DNA from: Curvibacter gracilis ATCC BAA-807
GTDB taxonomy: Bacteria > Pseudomonadota > Gammaproteobacteria > Burkholderiales > Burkholderiaceae_C
Direction of reading: 5' to 3'
DNA: 64,000 nucleotides
Assembly: GCF_000518645.1 (NCBI RefSeq)
Contig: NZ_JADZ01000024.1
Coordinates: 49,323-113,322 of the forward strand
Shown here: positions 7,030 to 15,542 of the stretch, piece by piece
How positions within the stretch are numbered: position 1 is the stretch's first letter
Layout: each line of letters starts with the position of its first letter
The notes under the pieces: generated by a model
Told to the model about the DNA's origin: nothing
Databases searched by the model: none
The model's input: the letters and a program-made list of their open reading frames with translations, nothing else
Made by a program: the position numbers and the translations under genes

Positions 7030-8589
7030 ATGGACAAGATCTCCGACACGGGCGACTTCATTCCGGGGGCCCAAAAGCACCTCCGCGCACGGGGTGGTTC
7101 GTCTTCGCGTGCGGGTGCCGGCAATGCCAACTCGGCAGAGTCCAGGCTGTCGCAACTCTGGCCCGAGCCCGATTGGTCGCAGCTGGCCCGTGAAAATCGA
7201 TTTTCACCGGCCACGCTGGGCGCCATGGCCACCGCTTACTGGAGCCTGAGCACGAACCCACACCAGCAAGAGTTCTATGGGGTCAAGTCCCAGGACTGGC
7301 CCGCCCTGTACGAGCAGGGCGTCGCAATCGCCCGCCAGGTTGTAGAGGGCGCGCACCGGACTGAACGGCTACCAGAGATGTGGGATCGCGCCATGGGCCT
7401 GCTTGGTGCTGACAAGAGATCTTCAATGTCCCAGGTCTTGCCCATCGCCGCTATCGGACGATTTGGTGGGCGCAAGTTGTATCCACCCTTTCGCGCCAGC
7501 CCGAAGATGGCGTGGCTGAAGGACTCCATGGTCGAACTGGGCTGGCCTGACAACGGCGCCGTGATGAAGTCCGGTATCGGCGTCATTGCGAGCAAGCGCT
7601 CCTCAAAGCCCGATGACCTCGACTGGATGGTGATCTGCACCCAGCCCCGCCCGGAGGTGGTCGGTGGCCACGAGAAGCTAACCCGTGCGGAGGCGTTGAT
7701 CAGGGCGCAGGAGGCCATTGCGGCCTTCATGGAGCAAGATGCCAACGCCAAGGAAACGCGTCGCAAGGTCACCCGTCGAGCTGCTGTGGATCTGGGTGGG
7801 CGCATTGGGCCCGACTACCTGCAGGGGCGAGACATCTCCCCAGAAGAGCTGATCAACACATTCCGGCTGCGGGGTGTTCAGTTCGGTGAGTCGCTGTCCG
7901 AGCCGGAAAAGCAGCGCTGGCTCAATGAGGCGTTTGGCGCCCTGCATGACCTGGCGAGGGTTCTTGGCTTCAAGCCGTCATGGATCGGGCTTGGTGGCGG
8001 GGATGAGCCCCGGCTGGCGCTGGCCATCGGCGCTAGGGGCAAGAGCAACCACGCTGCGCACTTCGAACCCACCCTGCGGGTGATCAACCTGACACGGGAA
8101 AGTGGGGCCGGGTCGCTGGCGCATGAATGGGCTCATGCCTACGACTGCCACCTTGCGTGCCGCACCTTCGCCGATTCCTTCAAATGGGGCGCGGGCGCCA
8201 CGGCGTTTTTCTCGGAGGTCGAATTCCTGGCCGAGGTGGGCCTGACCTCTCGAAAGGATGCGCTGACGGCAGCGATCGCGCTGTGCCATGCGCTCTTTTC
8301 TATGGAGCAGAACACCTATCGGGATCAGGCCGTTGCCATTGAGCGCTTGAAGGGGGCGCGAAAGCGCTACTGGACCAAGGGCGTTGAGCTTTGGGCGCGC
8401 AGCTTCGAATCCTATGTCGAGGACCGCCTATGGCAGGCCGGGGAAATCAGCCCCTGGCTTGTGCATGGGACGCTGCCCAGCGCTCAAGCGGAGCCGTCCC
8501 TCTCGCCCTATCCCCTGGGCGCCCAGCGTGACCAGTTCAACGAACTGTGGACTCACATGATTGCGCAACTTTGCAACCCCTCTGCCTGA
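7030..8589 (+). CDS. LPD1-type polyvalent protein with a zincin-like HExxH-related motif
   Basis: In the 519 residues the region from about 260 on matches the LPD1 domain seen in phage and plasmid polyvalent proteins: FRLRGVQFGESLSEPEK, LNEAFGALHDLARVLG, LALAIGARGKSNHAAHFEP, VINLTRESGAGSLAHEWAHAYD. The H-E-W-A-H motif is an intact HExxH zinc-protease signature. Polyvalent proteins are thought to be delivered with DNA during conjugation or infection and to act on recipient defences. The first ~240 residues have no motif I can name. It sits in a co-directional string of small plasmid genes. The protease activity is an inference from the motif. Confidence 0.7.
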   Translation: MDKISDTGDFIPGAQKHLRARGGSSSRAGAGNANSAESRLSQLWPEPDWSQLARENRFSPATLGAMATAYWSLSTNPHQQEFYGVKSQDWPALYEQGVAIARQVVEGAHRTERLPEMWDRAMGLLGADKRSSMSQVLPIAAIGRFGGRKLYPPFRASPKMAWLKDSMVELGWPDNGAVMKSGIGVIASKRSSKPDDLDWMVICTQPRPEVVGGHEKLTRAEALIRAQEAIAAFMEQDANAKETRRKVTRRAAVDLGGRIGPDYLQGRDISPEELINTFRLRGVQFGESLSEPEKQRWLNEAFGALHDLARVLGFKPSWIGLGGGDEPRLALAIGARGKSNHAAHFEPTLRVINLTRESGAGSLAHEWAHAYDCHLACRTFADSFKWGAGATAFFSEVEFLAEVGLTSRKDALTAAIALCHALFSMEQNTYRDQAVAIERLKGARKRYWTKGVELWARSFESYVEDRLWQAGEISPWLVHGTLPSAQAEPSLSPYPLGAQRDQFNELWTHMIAQLCNPSA

Positions 8590-8614
8590 ATGCCACCAAG
8601 AAGGAGCTAAGACC

Positions 8615-9049
8615 ATGAACACCTCTCACATTCAAGAACACGATGCGCCCCAGGTGGAGCGTGGGCAGATCTGGCGCCATCGCGTCACGCACAAGCGGTA
8701 CCGGGTCCTGGCGGCGCGCGACGGCTCGGCCCTCTTGATGGCCTTGGACTTGGCAGGGGGGCCCAGCCAATGGCGTCCGGTGCGCTCGATGCTGGCGCCC
8801 AAGGGTGACTGGGCGCTGATGCCGGGGCCTCATGCGGCCCTGCGCCAGCACTTGGCCCGCTCAGACATCGCTCGGCCCAGCATCGTGCGCACCAGCAACG
8901 TTTTCTACCTTCAGCCTCGCAAGGCACGGGCTGAGGCCGTCGAACGGGCCCAACGGACAGAAAGTACAGAACTCCCCGAACGGCTCGCATGCTCATTCGA
9001 GGTCTTGGCTTCGACTGCCCCGGGTGCTGCTGACAGATTCCTTGATTGA
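8615..9049 (+). CDS. Hypothetical protein
   Basis: The 144 residues begin MNTSHIQEHDAPQVERGQIWRHRVTHKRYRVLAARDG. The N-terminal half looks like a small beta-barrel (GQIWRHRVTHKRYRVL...SALLMALD...WRPVRSM), reminiscent of DUF-type 'ribosome/plasmid small barrel' proteins that begin with GQIW. The next gene also contains AGQYWRAQE, so the two may share this small domain. The start is supported by AAGGAG 9 bases upstream of ATG 8615. Confidence 0.5.
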   Translation: MNTSHIQEHDAPQVERGQIWRHRVTHKRYRVLAARDGSALLMALDLAGGPSQWRPVRSMLAPKGDWALMPGPHAALRQHLARSDIARPSIVRTSNVFYLQPRKARAEAVERAQRTESTELPERLACSFEVLASTAPGAADRFLD

Positions 9050-9067
9050 CTGACCTTGGAGAACCGC

Positions 9068-9664
9068 TTGAACTCACCGGATCGCGCCCTGCACATGGAT
9101 CTCCAAACCCTCCAGCACGAGGAGGACCACGATTCCCGGATCCAGCAAATCGCTCGCTTCCAATCCCTGCAGGCGGGCCAATACTGGCGAGCCCAAGAGG
9201 CCGTGCCCCACGAGGGCATCGAGGCTCAGGCCGTGCTCTTGATCGAGTCGATTCGCTATGTTGACGATGCCGCACACACGATCGTTTTGCGGTCCCACCC
9301 GAGTTGCTACGGGCGCTCCCGCAGCGTCAAGTGGGTGGATGAAGAGGGGGCCCAGAAAAGCACCTGGCACAACTTCAAAGAGCACCGGTTTTTGCTCAAC
9401 GACTTCCTGTCGCGGTTCTCCTTTGAGCCTGATGCGGATGCCGTGCGTGCGACTGAGATCCAGCAGATCCAGGCCAACATCGCTCGCCTGCAGAGCGAGT
9501 TGATCGAAACCCAGGCTGATCCTCAGGCGCTCAGGTTGCTTGTCCAAAAGGAGATTCACGCCGAAGCCGGTGAAGGCCATGAGGGTGAAGGCCAGGAGGG
9601 TGCTGGGGAGCCCCAGGATCGCACATTGCCAGTGATCGGGGCCGATTCGATGGATGCTCGATGA
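9068..9664 (+). CDS. Hypothetical protein with helical C-terminus
   Basis: The protein has about 198 residues. The N-terminal domain (QAGQYWRAQEAVPHEGIEAQAVLLIESIRYVDDAAHTIVL) is beta-rich and looks related to the GQIW domain of the preceding gene. The C-terminal half is a coiled coil (EIQQIQANIARLQSELIETQ) with a Gly/Glu tail. I chose TTG 9068 because GGAG lies 6 bases upstream; TTG 9056 and ATG 9095 are alternatives. Function is unknown. The next small frame starts in its stop codon. Confidence 0.45.
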   Translation: MNSPDRALHMDLQTLQHEEDHDSRIQQIARFQSLQAGQYWRAQEAVPHEGIEAQAVLLIESIRYVDDAAHTIVLRSHPSCYGRSRSVKWVDEEGAQKSTWHNFKEHRFLLNDFLSRFSFEPDADAVRATEIQQIQANIARLQSELIETQADPQALRLLVQKEIHAEAGEGHEGEGQEGAGEPQDRTLPVIGADSMDAR

Positions 9665-9768
9665 GCAGCTCGTACGAAACGTCGGTTCACGCAGCAGCTG
9701 CGCGGGAGTACCGAGAGGCGCTCACGCTGAAGGAGTTTGGGCCGGAGGCCCGACTCGTGAATGCCTGA
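9661..9768 (+). CDS. Small 35-residue frame, possibly a truncated gene
   Basis: ATG 9661 overlaps the preceding stop (ATGA) and encodes MSSSYETSVHAAAAREYREA...LVNA. The Ala/Glu/Arg composition fits coding sequence of this operon. After the stop the base composition changes abruptly to the AT-rich island that holds the IS-split gene. It may be the remaining N-terminus of a longer gene cut when that island arrived, or a real small protein. Evidence is the start overlap and composition only. Confidence 0.3.
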   Translation: MSSSYETSVHAAAAREYREALTLKEFGPEARLVNA

Positions 9769-9836
9769 GATCTGCCCGATTCACCACAGCCCACTGAGGG
9801 GGTGGAGCGGTGGTATGTGGTTCAATATAAATCCGT

Positions 9837-10584
9837 TTGCGAAAGCAAAATCTAGAAGCCTCAGTAAGGTTGCAGCTGGGAAATGCATATTCCACGGCTG
9901 AGGTTTTTTTTGGATATCTGTGGATATTTGACTGTGAGATGACTATGCAATTTCCGGGCGCACTTTCTTCGCTTGCTGAACAAGCAATCTTGACTGCTCG
10001 AAACGATCAATCAATCGTAAGCAGCGCAAAAGATGGTGAAGTCAGTCATGTGGCTAAGGTGGTTTTGCATCTTCCTGATGCCCTCGTCAATCTTTGGAAG
10101 CCCCATTTGAGTAGTGGAATTTTGACCGTTCAAGGTTTGTTCTGCCACAAAACGCCAAAAGCTGAGCATATTTCAGCCTTCACAAATAAGAATGAAAAAC
10201 CGGAGTTTGGTGATTTGTTGTTGATAACTAACCTGCAAATCGGAGGCGCAAGTGATCGTCGTGCAATGTTATTGCAGGCGAAAATGGGAAATCAGAATGG
10301 TAGCCCCGGTGATTTTGATCTTGACTCGGGTGGGGATGCGGTTCAAAGGGCAATGTATGCGCATTGGCCAACTGTCGGTTTGACCGGGCTGGGCAAACTC
10401 CCACTGCCAACATTCAACCTCGCGCCAAATCAGCCCGGGACTTGCATGGCTTCTCGATATGCTTGCATCGACCCATCACCATCTATTGGTAGGTCCGGTT
10501 GGTGGATTGAAGATGCACAACCTAAACAAGTGCCGCCGTACTCCGGAAGTTTTCAGGCGAGCATACCCCTTAGTGTGTATCTAA
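9837..10584 (+). pseudogene. 5' part of an AT-rich gene split by the IS5-family element
   Basis: An open frame of about 248 codons runs into the IS at 10585. It contains EFGDLLLITNLQIGGASDRRAMLLQAKMG, a strand-rich segment ending in a QAK motif reminiscent of nuclease-like Q-x-K signatures, but I cannot assign a family. The start is unsure: TTG 9837 is the earliest; ATG 9939 is plausible. Removing the IS and one CTAA copy joins this frame exactly to 11988-12416, giving an intact product of about 390 residues. The lower GC content relative to both sides suggests recent acquisition. Confidence 0.6.
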
Positions 10585-11987
10585 CAGGCTGAAGAAATAC
10601 CTCCCACGCATCCAGCCCAGCAGCCCAACCCCCGGTAAGCTCAGCGCAGCCTCCCACATCACTTGACCCTGACCCCCATGCGCGGCGCCGACACCTTCAC
10701 CGAGAGCCTGTTTTCTGTCCGCAAGCTCGACGACTTCGTGCCAGCCTCGCACCCCCTGCGCCCCATCCGCAAGATGGTCAACACCGCCTTGGCCAAGATG
10801 GATGCCTTGTTCTCACGCATGTACGAAGCAGACATCAAGGGAGGGCGCCCCAGCATCGCCCCCGAGAAGCTGCTGCGCGCCATGCTGCTGCAAGTGCTGT
10901 ACAGCGTGCGCTCGGAACGCCAGTTGATGGAGCAGGTGCAGTACAACCTCTTGTTTCGCTGGTTCATCGGCCTGTCCATGGACGACGAGGTCTGGGTACC
11001 CAGCGTATTCACCAAGAACCGCGAGCGGCTGATCGAGCACGACGCGGTGATCGAATTCTTCAACGAAGTGCTCAAGATCGCCGACAAAAAGCACTGGCTC
11101 TCGGGCGAGCACTTCAGCGTGGACGGCACGCTCATCCAGGCCTGGGCGGGTCACAAGAGCTTTATGCGCAAAGGCGACGATGACGCGGGTGGTGATGGCA
11201 ATGGTGACGGCGCCGATGATGGCCCTGATGCAGATGCCAAAGCCCACAGCGATGGCGGCAACTTCAAGGGCCAGCGGCGCAGCAACGACACCCATGAATC
11301 CACCACGGACGGCGATGCCCGGCTGTACTGCAAAGGCAAAACCGCCAGCGAGCTGCGCTACATGGGACACACCCTGAGCGACAACCGCCACGGCCTGGTG
11401 GCCAATGCCGTGGTCACGCTGGCCGATGGCTACGCAGAGCGCGAAGCGGCCAAGGCCATGGTCAATGACGCCCGACAGGCGCAGGCCGATCCCACGCGAA
11501 CCATCACGCTGGGGGCGGACAAAGGCTATGACGCACGGGAATTCATTGAGGCCTGCCAGGCCATGAACGTCATCCCCCACGTGGCCCAGAACAAGTCAGG
11601 CAGAAGCTCAGCCGTGCCCGAAGCCGTAGCGCAAAGTGAAGGCTACGCGGTATCGCAACGAAAGAGAAAGCTCATCGAGCAAGGCTTTGGCTGGGCCAAG
11701 ACGGTGGGCGGCATGAGGCAGGTGATGGTGCGAGGAATCAAACGCGTGGACCAGATGTTCGTGCTGACGATGGCGGGCTACAACCTGGTGCGCATGCGCA
11801 CGCTGGAGCAAATGGGACAGGTGCGTCTGCAGGGGGCGCATTGAGAGCAAATGGGGACAAAAGCGGCCTCTGAAGTGCAATGAAACGCCCAATTGGGCAC
11901 GCTAATCCCGGAATGTGAAAAAAGCGCGCCAGCCTGCGACTGTGGGGCAGGTCGGGATTGGAGTCTGGGGAGTATTTCTTCAGCCTG
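10585..11987 (+). mobile_element. IS5-family insertion sequence, complete, with CTAA target duplication
   Basis: The ends are inverted repeats: left CAGGCTGAAGAAATACCTCCC-like, and the reverse complement of the right end CAGGCTGAAGAAATACTCCC. CTAA flanks both sides (10581-10584 and 11988-11991), matching the 4-bp YTAR target duplication known for IS5-family elements. The 1403-bp element carries one intact transposase gene. The preserved duplication and the intact gene suggest recent insertion. Confidence 0.9.
10678..11844 (+). CDS. IS5-family DDE transposase
   Basis: The 388-residue transposase has the conserved N-terminus (SLFSVRKLDDFVPASHPLRPIRKMVN, then GGRPSIAPEKLLRAMLLQVLYSVRSERQLMEQVQYNLLFRWFIGL). 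The first catalytic Asp lies in FSVDGTLIQAWAGHKSF, the second in ITLGADKGYDAREF, and the Glu in the late RKLIEQGFGWAKTVGG segment. The central Asp/Gly-rich insertion (DDDAGGDGNGDGADD) is variable in this group. I chose ATG 10678 (MRGADTFTES) because relatives start there. It appears intact and active. Confidence 0.92.
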   Translation: MRGADTFTESLFSVRKLDDFVPASHPLRPIRKMVNTALAKMDALFSRMYEADIKGGRPSIAPEKLLRAMLLQVLYSVRSERQLMEQVQYNLLFRWFIGLSMDDEVWVPSVFTKNRERLIEHDAVIEFFNEVLKIADKKHWLSGEHFSVDGTLIQAWAGHKSFMRKGDDDAGGDGNGDGADDGPDADAKAHSDGGNFKGQRRSNDTHESTTDGDARLYCKGKTASELRYMGHTLSDNRHGLVANAVVTLADGYAEREAAKAMVNDARQAQADPTRTITLGADKGYDAREFIEACQAMNVIPHVAQNKSGRSSAVPEAVAQSEGYAVSQRKRKLIEQGFGWAKTVGGMRQVMVRGIKRVDQMFVLTMAGYNLVRMRTLEQMGQVRLQGAH

Positions 11988-12416
11988 CTAATCAAAATGT
12001 TATCTGGTGGAGTTGGCGCCTCTTTGAATTCTGAACCAGAGTGGAGAAAAGCGGTTGCTCATCTGCTTGATGTTGCTAGTCTAAGAGATGCTGCATCAAA
12101 AAGGCCGCCTGACGTATTGGCTGCTTCGGGGGTGAGTAAGATGCCGCATACGTCAAAGGCAATGAATTTCATTGCTAATGAAAGAGGGTTTTCCTATTCC
12201 GGCCTGTATGAAGATGACGTTTCGCGATTATTTCATTTGGGGATGCGTTCGCGGTTTTTCAGCGGAATTTATGATTTTATCTTTCATAAGCTATTTGATG
12301 ATTATTTTCATCATCATGGGCCTGGGGTTCGGATCGAGGTTGAAGAGGATGATCCTGGTTTTGGCGTTCTATTCGTTAGTGTTATTAATCCGGAATGGCG
12401 CGACGAACTGTTATAA
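11988..12416 (+). pseudogene. 3' part of the IS-split AT-rich gene
   Basis: Starting from the right-hand CTAA, the frame reads LIKMLSGGVGASLNSEPEWRKAV and continues through a largely helical segment with FIANERGFSYSGLYEDDVSRLF and YFHHHGPGVRIEVEEDD, ending at 12416. The phase matches the 5' part at 9837-10584, so the element interrupted a single gene. Low GC like its other half. No family recognised. Confidence 0.55.
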
Positions 12417-12486
12417 TGTTTTTTAGTCTTGTGATTTCATTTGTCTGATTGTTGCGGTCTGCTTTAATGTTGGGTTGGAATTGCTC

Positions 12487-12690
12487 ATGAGGTATGTTAT
12501 TTATCTGACGGTCCTAGCTTTGGCATCCATCTTTGTTTGGAATGCTTTTGTGGAGCCCAGCCAAGCGGTGAAGGACGTAAACCTGGCTTGCTTGGAGAAA
12601 ACAAAGAATTCAGTCGGGGACAAACAGGCAGAGGCACAGGCCGACAAGGCATGTCGAAGTGCAAATGAGGCCCGAAGCAAATTTCCATGA
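12487..12690 (+). CDS. Small single-span membrane or exported protein
   Basis: The 67-residue product starts with a hydrophobic helix (MRYVIYLTVLALASIFVWNAFV), followed by a hydrophilic Lys/Ala/Glu-rich tail with two Cys (NLACLEK...KACRSANEA). It could be a signal-anchored periplasmic peptide; the two Cys might pair. No family recognised. ATG 12487 was chosen because the hydrophobic helix begins there; ribosome-site evidence is weak. Confidence 0.4.
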   Translation: MRYVIYLTVLALASIFVWNAFVEPSQAVKDVNLACLEKTKNSVGDKQAEAQADKACRSANEARSKFP

Positions 12691-12732
12691 AATGGCAATT
12701 CTGAATTCTGATTCGAAACAGGAAGGTCACTG

Positions 12733-13089
12733 ATGCCCATCACCAAGCGCCCTTGTTCCAACTGCCCGTTTCGCTCTGATGGTGCCGGCGTCGAGTTGCG
12801 CGAGGGCCGACTCTTGAACATCGTCACAGAACTTCTGTCAGATGACACTCAGACATTCGTGTGTCACAAGACATTGGATTCGGAACGCATGACCTGTGCT
12901 GGCGCCGTGGGCGTCATGAGCAAGGCAGGGCGCCTGCCGGTGATCGCTCGGCTGGGCCTGGTGTATGGCGTCATAACCCAGAACGACATTGAGGCTTCCG
13001 CAGCCATGGTGTTTGACCCCCAGGCATTGGGGATTGGATTGGAGAGCCTTGATGAGTCAAAGGAGGCCCGCCATGGATCAGCATCCTGA
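12733..13089 (+). CDS. DUF6283-like Cys-rich small protein
   Basis: The 118 residues begin MPITKRPCSNCPFRSDGAGVEL and contain FVCHKTLDSERMTCAGAVG. The pattern CxxCPFR...FxCHxT...CAGA is the DUF6283 signature found in phage and plasmid proteins; the four Cys and one His suggest a metal site. Function is unknown. The next gene starts 17 bp before this stop, so they are co-expressed. Confidence 0.65.
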   Translation: MPITKRPCSNCPFRSDGAGVELREGRLLNIVTELLSDDTQTFVCHKTLDSERMTCAGAVGVMSKAGRLPVIARLGLVYGVITQNDIEASAAMVFDPQALGIGLESLDESKEARHGSAS

Positions 13090-13345
13090 ACAAGTTCAAG
13101 TGAGCCAGGACGGACAAACGGTGTGGGTCCACAGCGCCGATGGAAGCACCGTGGGGCGCTTTTCAAGGCGGTTCGGCCTAGACGTGCATCGGACCGTGAC
13201 GGAGCAGCTGCAGGGCGCATCCCAATGCTTGCACTGCACCCATGAGCCACCCACCCACGCTGACTGGGTGCTCTTCTGTCGCCTCATGCGTGAGCATTTC
13301 GGAATTCAGGTGGACGTGGGCTTGCTGACCATGGCGCCAGCTTGA
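13073..13345 (+). CDS. Hypothetical protein
   Basis: The 90-residue product starts at ATG 13073, which follows a strong AAAGGAGG ribosome site inside the end of the previous gene. The N-terminal part is strand-rich (VQVSQDGQTVWVHSADGSTVGRFSRRFGLDVH). The C-terminal half carries CLHCTHEPPTHADWVLFCRLMREHFG, with three Cys and two His that could bind a metal. I do not recognise a family. The translational overlap links it to the DUF6283-like gene. Confidence 0.5.
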   Translation: MDQHPEQVQVSQDGQTVWVHSADGSTVGRFSRRFGLDVHRTVTEQLQGASQCLHCTHEPPTHADWVLFCRLMREHFGIQVDVGLLTMAPA

Positions 13346-13376
13346 CCCTCGCACGGCTTGTAATGGGAGAACAGAG

Positions 13377-13790
13377 ATGGTGAGTGCAGCCCTACAGCAC
13401 AAGATCGCCCAGCAAAGGGCTGCAGCCCCTTTGGAGTTGCCCAAGGCGCGCCTGTGTGCTCGCGTGGTGCTGGCCACCCTGGCAGAGGATCCTGGGTCCT
13501 CGGGCGGAGCGGATCTGGTTGTAGCCCTGGCCGCGTTGAAAGCGGGTCTCGGCCAAAGGTGGTCTGCGGTGACCGCGATTCAGTACATGTCCGGGCGCCA
13601 GGCGGAATTCGCCGCTGAATGCGGTTTGCCGCAGGAGCGTGCGGGGCTTCTTTGGGCTCATCTCGTGGCCAAGGCCTTGGCTGATGGCGCGCAGCCCCTT
13701 GGGGGTCTCACCAGCGCTCACGTGAACGCCTTGCAGGAACAGGCGCAGATGCTGGCGCAGGGGCTGTTTTCAGAGGAGAAGGCGCAATGA
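13377..13790 (+). CDS. Hypothetical helical protein
   Basis: The 137 residues are Ala/Leu/Gln-rich and almost all helical. No catalytic motif or membrane segment is visible. ATG 13377 follows GGGAGAACAG. The stop overlaps the next start (ATGA at 13787), so the pair is probably translationally coupled. I can say only that it belongs to this small-gene operon. Confidence 0.5.
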   Translation: MVSAALQHKIAQQRAAAPLELPKARLCARVVLATLAEDPGSSGGADLVVALAALKAGLGQRWSAVTAIQYMSGRQAEFAAECGLPQERAGLLWAHLVAKALADGAQPLGGLTSAHVNALQEQAQMLAQGLFSEEKAQ

Positions 13791-14035
13791 GTTGTGTGTA
13801 CGAGGAAATGGCTGACCTCATGGTCGCCTCGATGTCCGGGGCTGCTACCGGGATGAGCCGCAACGAGTTTGTCGCATTGTTCAAGACCCGGTTTCCTGAC
13901 GAGGCTGACTTCCGGGCTTTCTTGGCCCAGATGCGCGCTCACACCGCACAGCTCCTCGGTGCAATGGCTACGGCTGGCGCCGCAAACGACCAGGGCCAGG
14001 CGCCAGCTTGTTCCCCGGCCAACCGTTCGCAGTGA
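13787..14035 (+). CDS. Hypothetical small protein
   Basis: The 82 residues begin MSCVYEEMADLMVASMSGAATGMSRNEFVALFKTRFPDEADFRAFLAQM. The helical pattern (SRNEFVALFKTRFPDEADFRAFL) could be a small helical bundle. Its ATG overlaps the previous stop. No known family. It is probably made together with the 13377 product and could be its partner. Confidence 0.5.
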   Translation: MSCVYEEMADLMVASMSGAATGMSRNEFVALFKTRFPDEADFRAFLAQMRAHTAQLLGAMATAGAANDQGQAPACSPANRSQ

Positions 14036-14086
14036 TGGCCGATCGCCGTAGACATACCTTCGCCCCCACCGCTTGAAAGTCCACCC

Positions 14087-15493
14087 TTGAGCAGCTCCGA
14101 ACTCGACCCGAAAATTCTGGCCAAGATCAAAAAGTGCTTGGCCCTGGCCACCTCTGACAACCCCAACGAGGCCGCCACCGCCATGCGTCAGGCCCACGCG
14201 CTCATGAGCAAGCACGGGTTGACTGCAGAGGCGATCACGCAGGCAGACATTGGCGAGGCCCAGACGGCCAGCCGAACGATGGCGCGCAACAAGCCCTCCA
14301 AGTGGGAAGCGGCGCTGGCTGGATTGGTCGCAAACGCCTTCGGCTGCAGGATGCTGATCGCGAGCATGGTGCCCAAGGAGGATGCCGAGCTGCCCAAGCG
14401 CAGCCAGGGCGTTTTCAATGTCGGCAAGTACATCTTTGTCGGCCTCAAGAACCAGGTCGAAATCGCCGCGTACACGGCACAAGTCCTGACCCGCAAGTGC
14501 CAGAAGGCACGGGCCGCTTGGATCAAGGAAAAGTGCTCGGGCCTCCAGAAAAAGCCTGGGGGACGCAAGCAGGCCACCGCCCTCGGCGATGAGTTCGCCA
14601 TGGGATGGGTTTGGCAGATCTCTCAGCTGGTTCAGGACTTTGCCCACCAGCCTGAGATCGAGCGTGCGATTGACCGATACATCGAAGCAAAGAGTGCCGG
14701 TGAGGCTGACGAGTCCACCGTGCGTTCCTCAAAGGCGCGCAAAAGCAGAGCCCTGTCGAGCGCGCTGTTTGCCGGGATCAAGGCAGCTCAGGGGGAGCAA
14801 CTGCACCGCCCAGTGCATGCCCCGGTGTCCCAGGCCTTGTTGGAGTTCTTACCGTTGAGCAATGAAGTTGAATCCGCAGCGGCAGCGCATGCGCGCCTGG
14901 TCGAGCAGCGATGGGATGGGCTTGAGAGTCGTGTCAGCTCGAAGCTGGCGCAGATAGCGGGCCTGGATCGAGGGCGCGAAGCTCAGCTGCTTGGCCAAGC
15001 CGCCAACGCCAAGACGGCCACCCAGCGCGTGCATTGGCTGCGCAAGGGTGCGCAGGCCATCACAGATGCCGTCGCCCCGTTGGCGGCCTGCCGTAAGGGC
15101 TGTAGCCACTGCTGCAGCATCTCCGTGGTCATTTCGCGGGCCGAGGCTTCGGTGATCGCCAAGGAAACCGGCCGAAAGCTCAATGCAGCAGCTGGCTTTG
15201 CGATGGATTTCGAGGGGGATGAGATCGACCGCGCCCGCGAGGAGATGACCCAGAAATACCGAGGCGAGCCGTGCGTGTTCCTGGAGTCAGGGCAGTGCCA
15301 GATCTATGAGCATCGCCCTTTGGCCTGTCGCCTCTTGTTGAACCTGGATGAAGACGATTTGCTGTGCCACCTGGTGCCCAACGAAGAGGCGCCGCGTGTG
15401 CCTTACCTCAACACCCGGGCGCATGAGGTGAGGGCGTTGCTTGCCTTTGGAAACCAGCAATATGACGACATCAGGGCTTGGTTTTCAGAATGA
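14087..15493 (+). CDS. DUF2786 domain fused to a YkgJ-type Cys-cluster domain
   Basis: In 468 residues, positions 8-50 (ILAKIKKCLALATSDNPNEAATAMRQAHALMSKHGL) are a DUF2786 repeat and the following section (NQVEIAAYTAQVLTRKCQKAR...) is the domain that usually accompanies it in phage and plasmid proteins. The C-terminal third has CRKGCSHCCSISVVISRAEA and CVFLESGQCQIYEHRPLACR, the CxxxCxxCC...C...CRPxxCR pattern of YkgJ/FliB-type zinc- or iron-cluster proteins. These two domains are normally separate genes, so this looks like a fusion. TTG 14087 is the start by frame and a preceding GAAAG. Role unknown. Confidence 0.7.
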   Translation: MSSSELDPKILAKIKKCLALATSDNPNEAATAMRQAHALMSKHGLTAEAITQADIGEAQTASRTMARNKPSKWEAALAGLVANAFGCRMLIASMVPKEDAELPKRSQGVFNVGKYIFVGLKNQVEIAAYTAQVLTRKCQKARAAWIKEKCSGLQKKPGGRKQATALGDEFAMGWVWQISQLVQDFAHQPEIERAIDRYIEAKSAGEADESTVRSSKARKSRALSSALFAGIKAAQGEQLHRPVHAPVSQALLEFLPLSNEVESAAAAHARLVEQRWDGLESRVSSKLAQIAGLDRGREAQLLGQAANAKTATQRVHWLRKGAQAITDAVAPLAACRKGCSHCCSISVVISRAEASVIAKETGRKLNAAAGFAMDFEGDEIDRAREEMTQKYRGEPCVFLESGQCQIYEHRPLACRLLLNLDEDDLLCHLVPNEEAPRVPYLNTRAHEVRALLAFGNQQYDDIRAWFSE

Positions 15494-15542
15494 TTGGCTT
15501 CGATAAGAAGCAGTTGGTTAATGATATTAGGGAGCATGCTCT

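Noticed and set aside
9815..9901. 29-codon frame MWFNINPFAKAKSRSLSK... with a ribosome site
   Set aside because: It stops at a poly-T stretch and has no link to a larger gene; it might be the true start of the IS-split gene if a frameshift exists, but nothing proves it.
10813..11580. 255-codon minus-strand frame inside the IS
   Set aside because: Antisense to the IS5-family transposase, whose catalytic motifs are intact.
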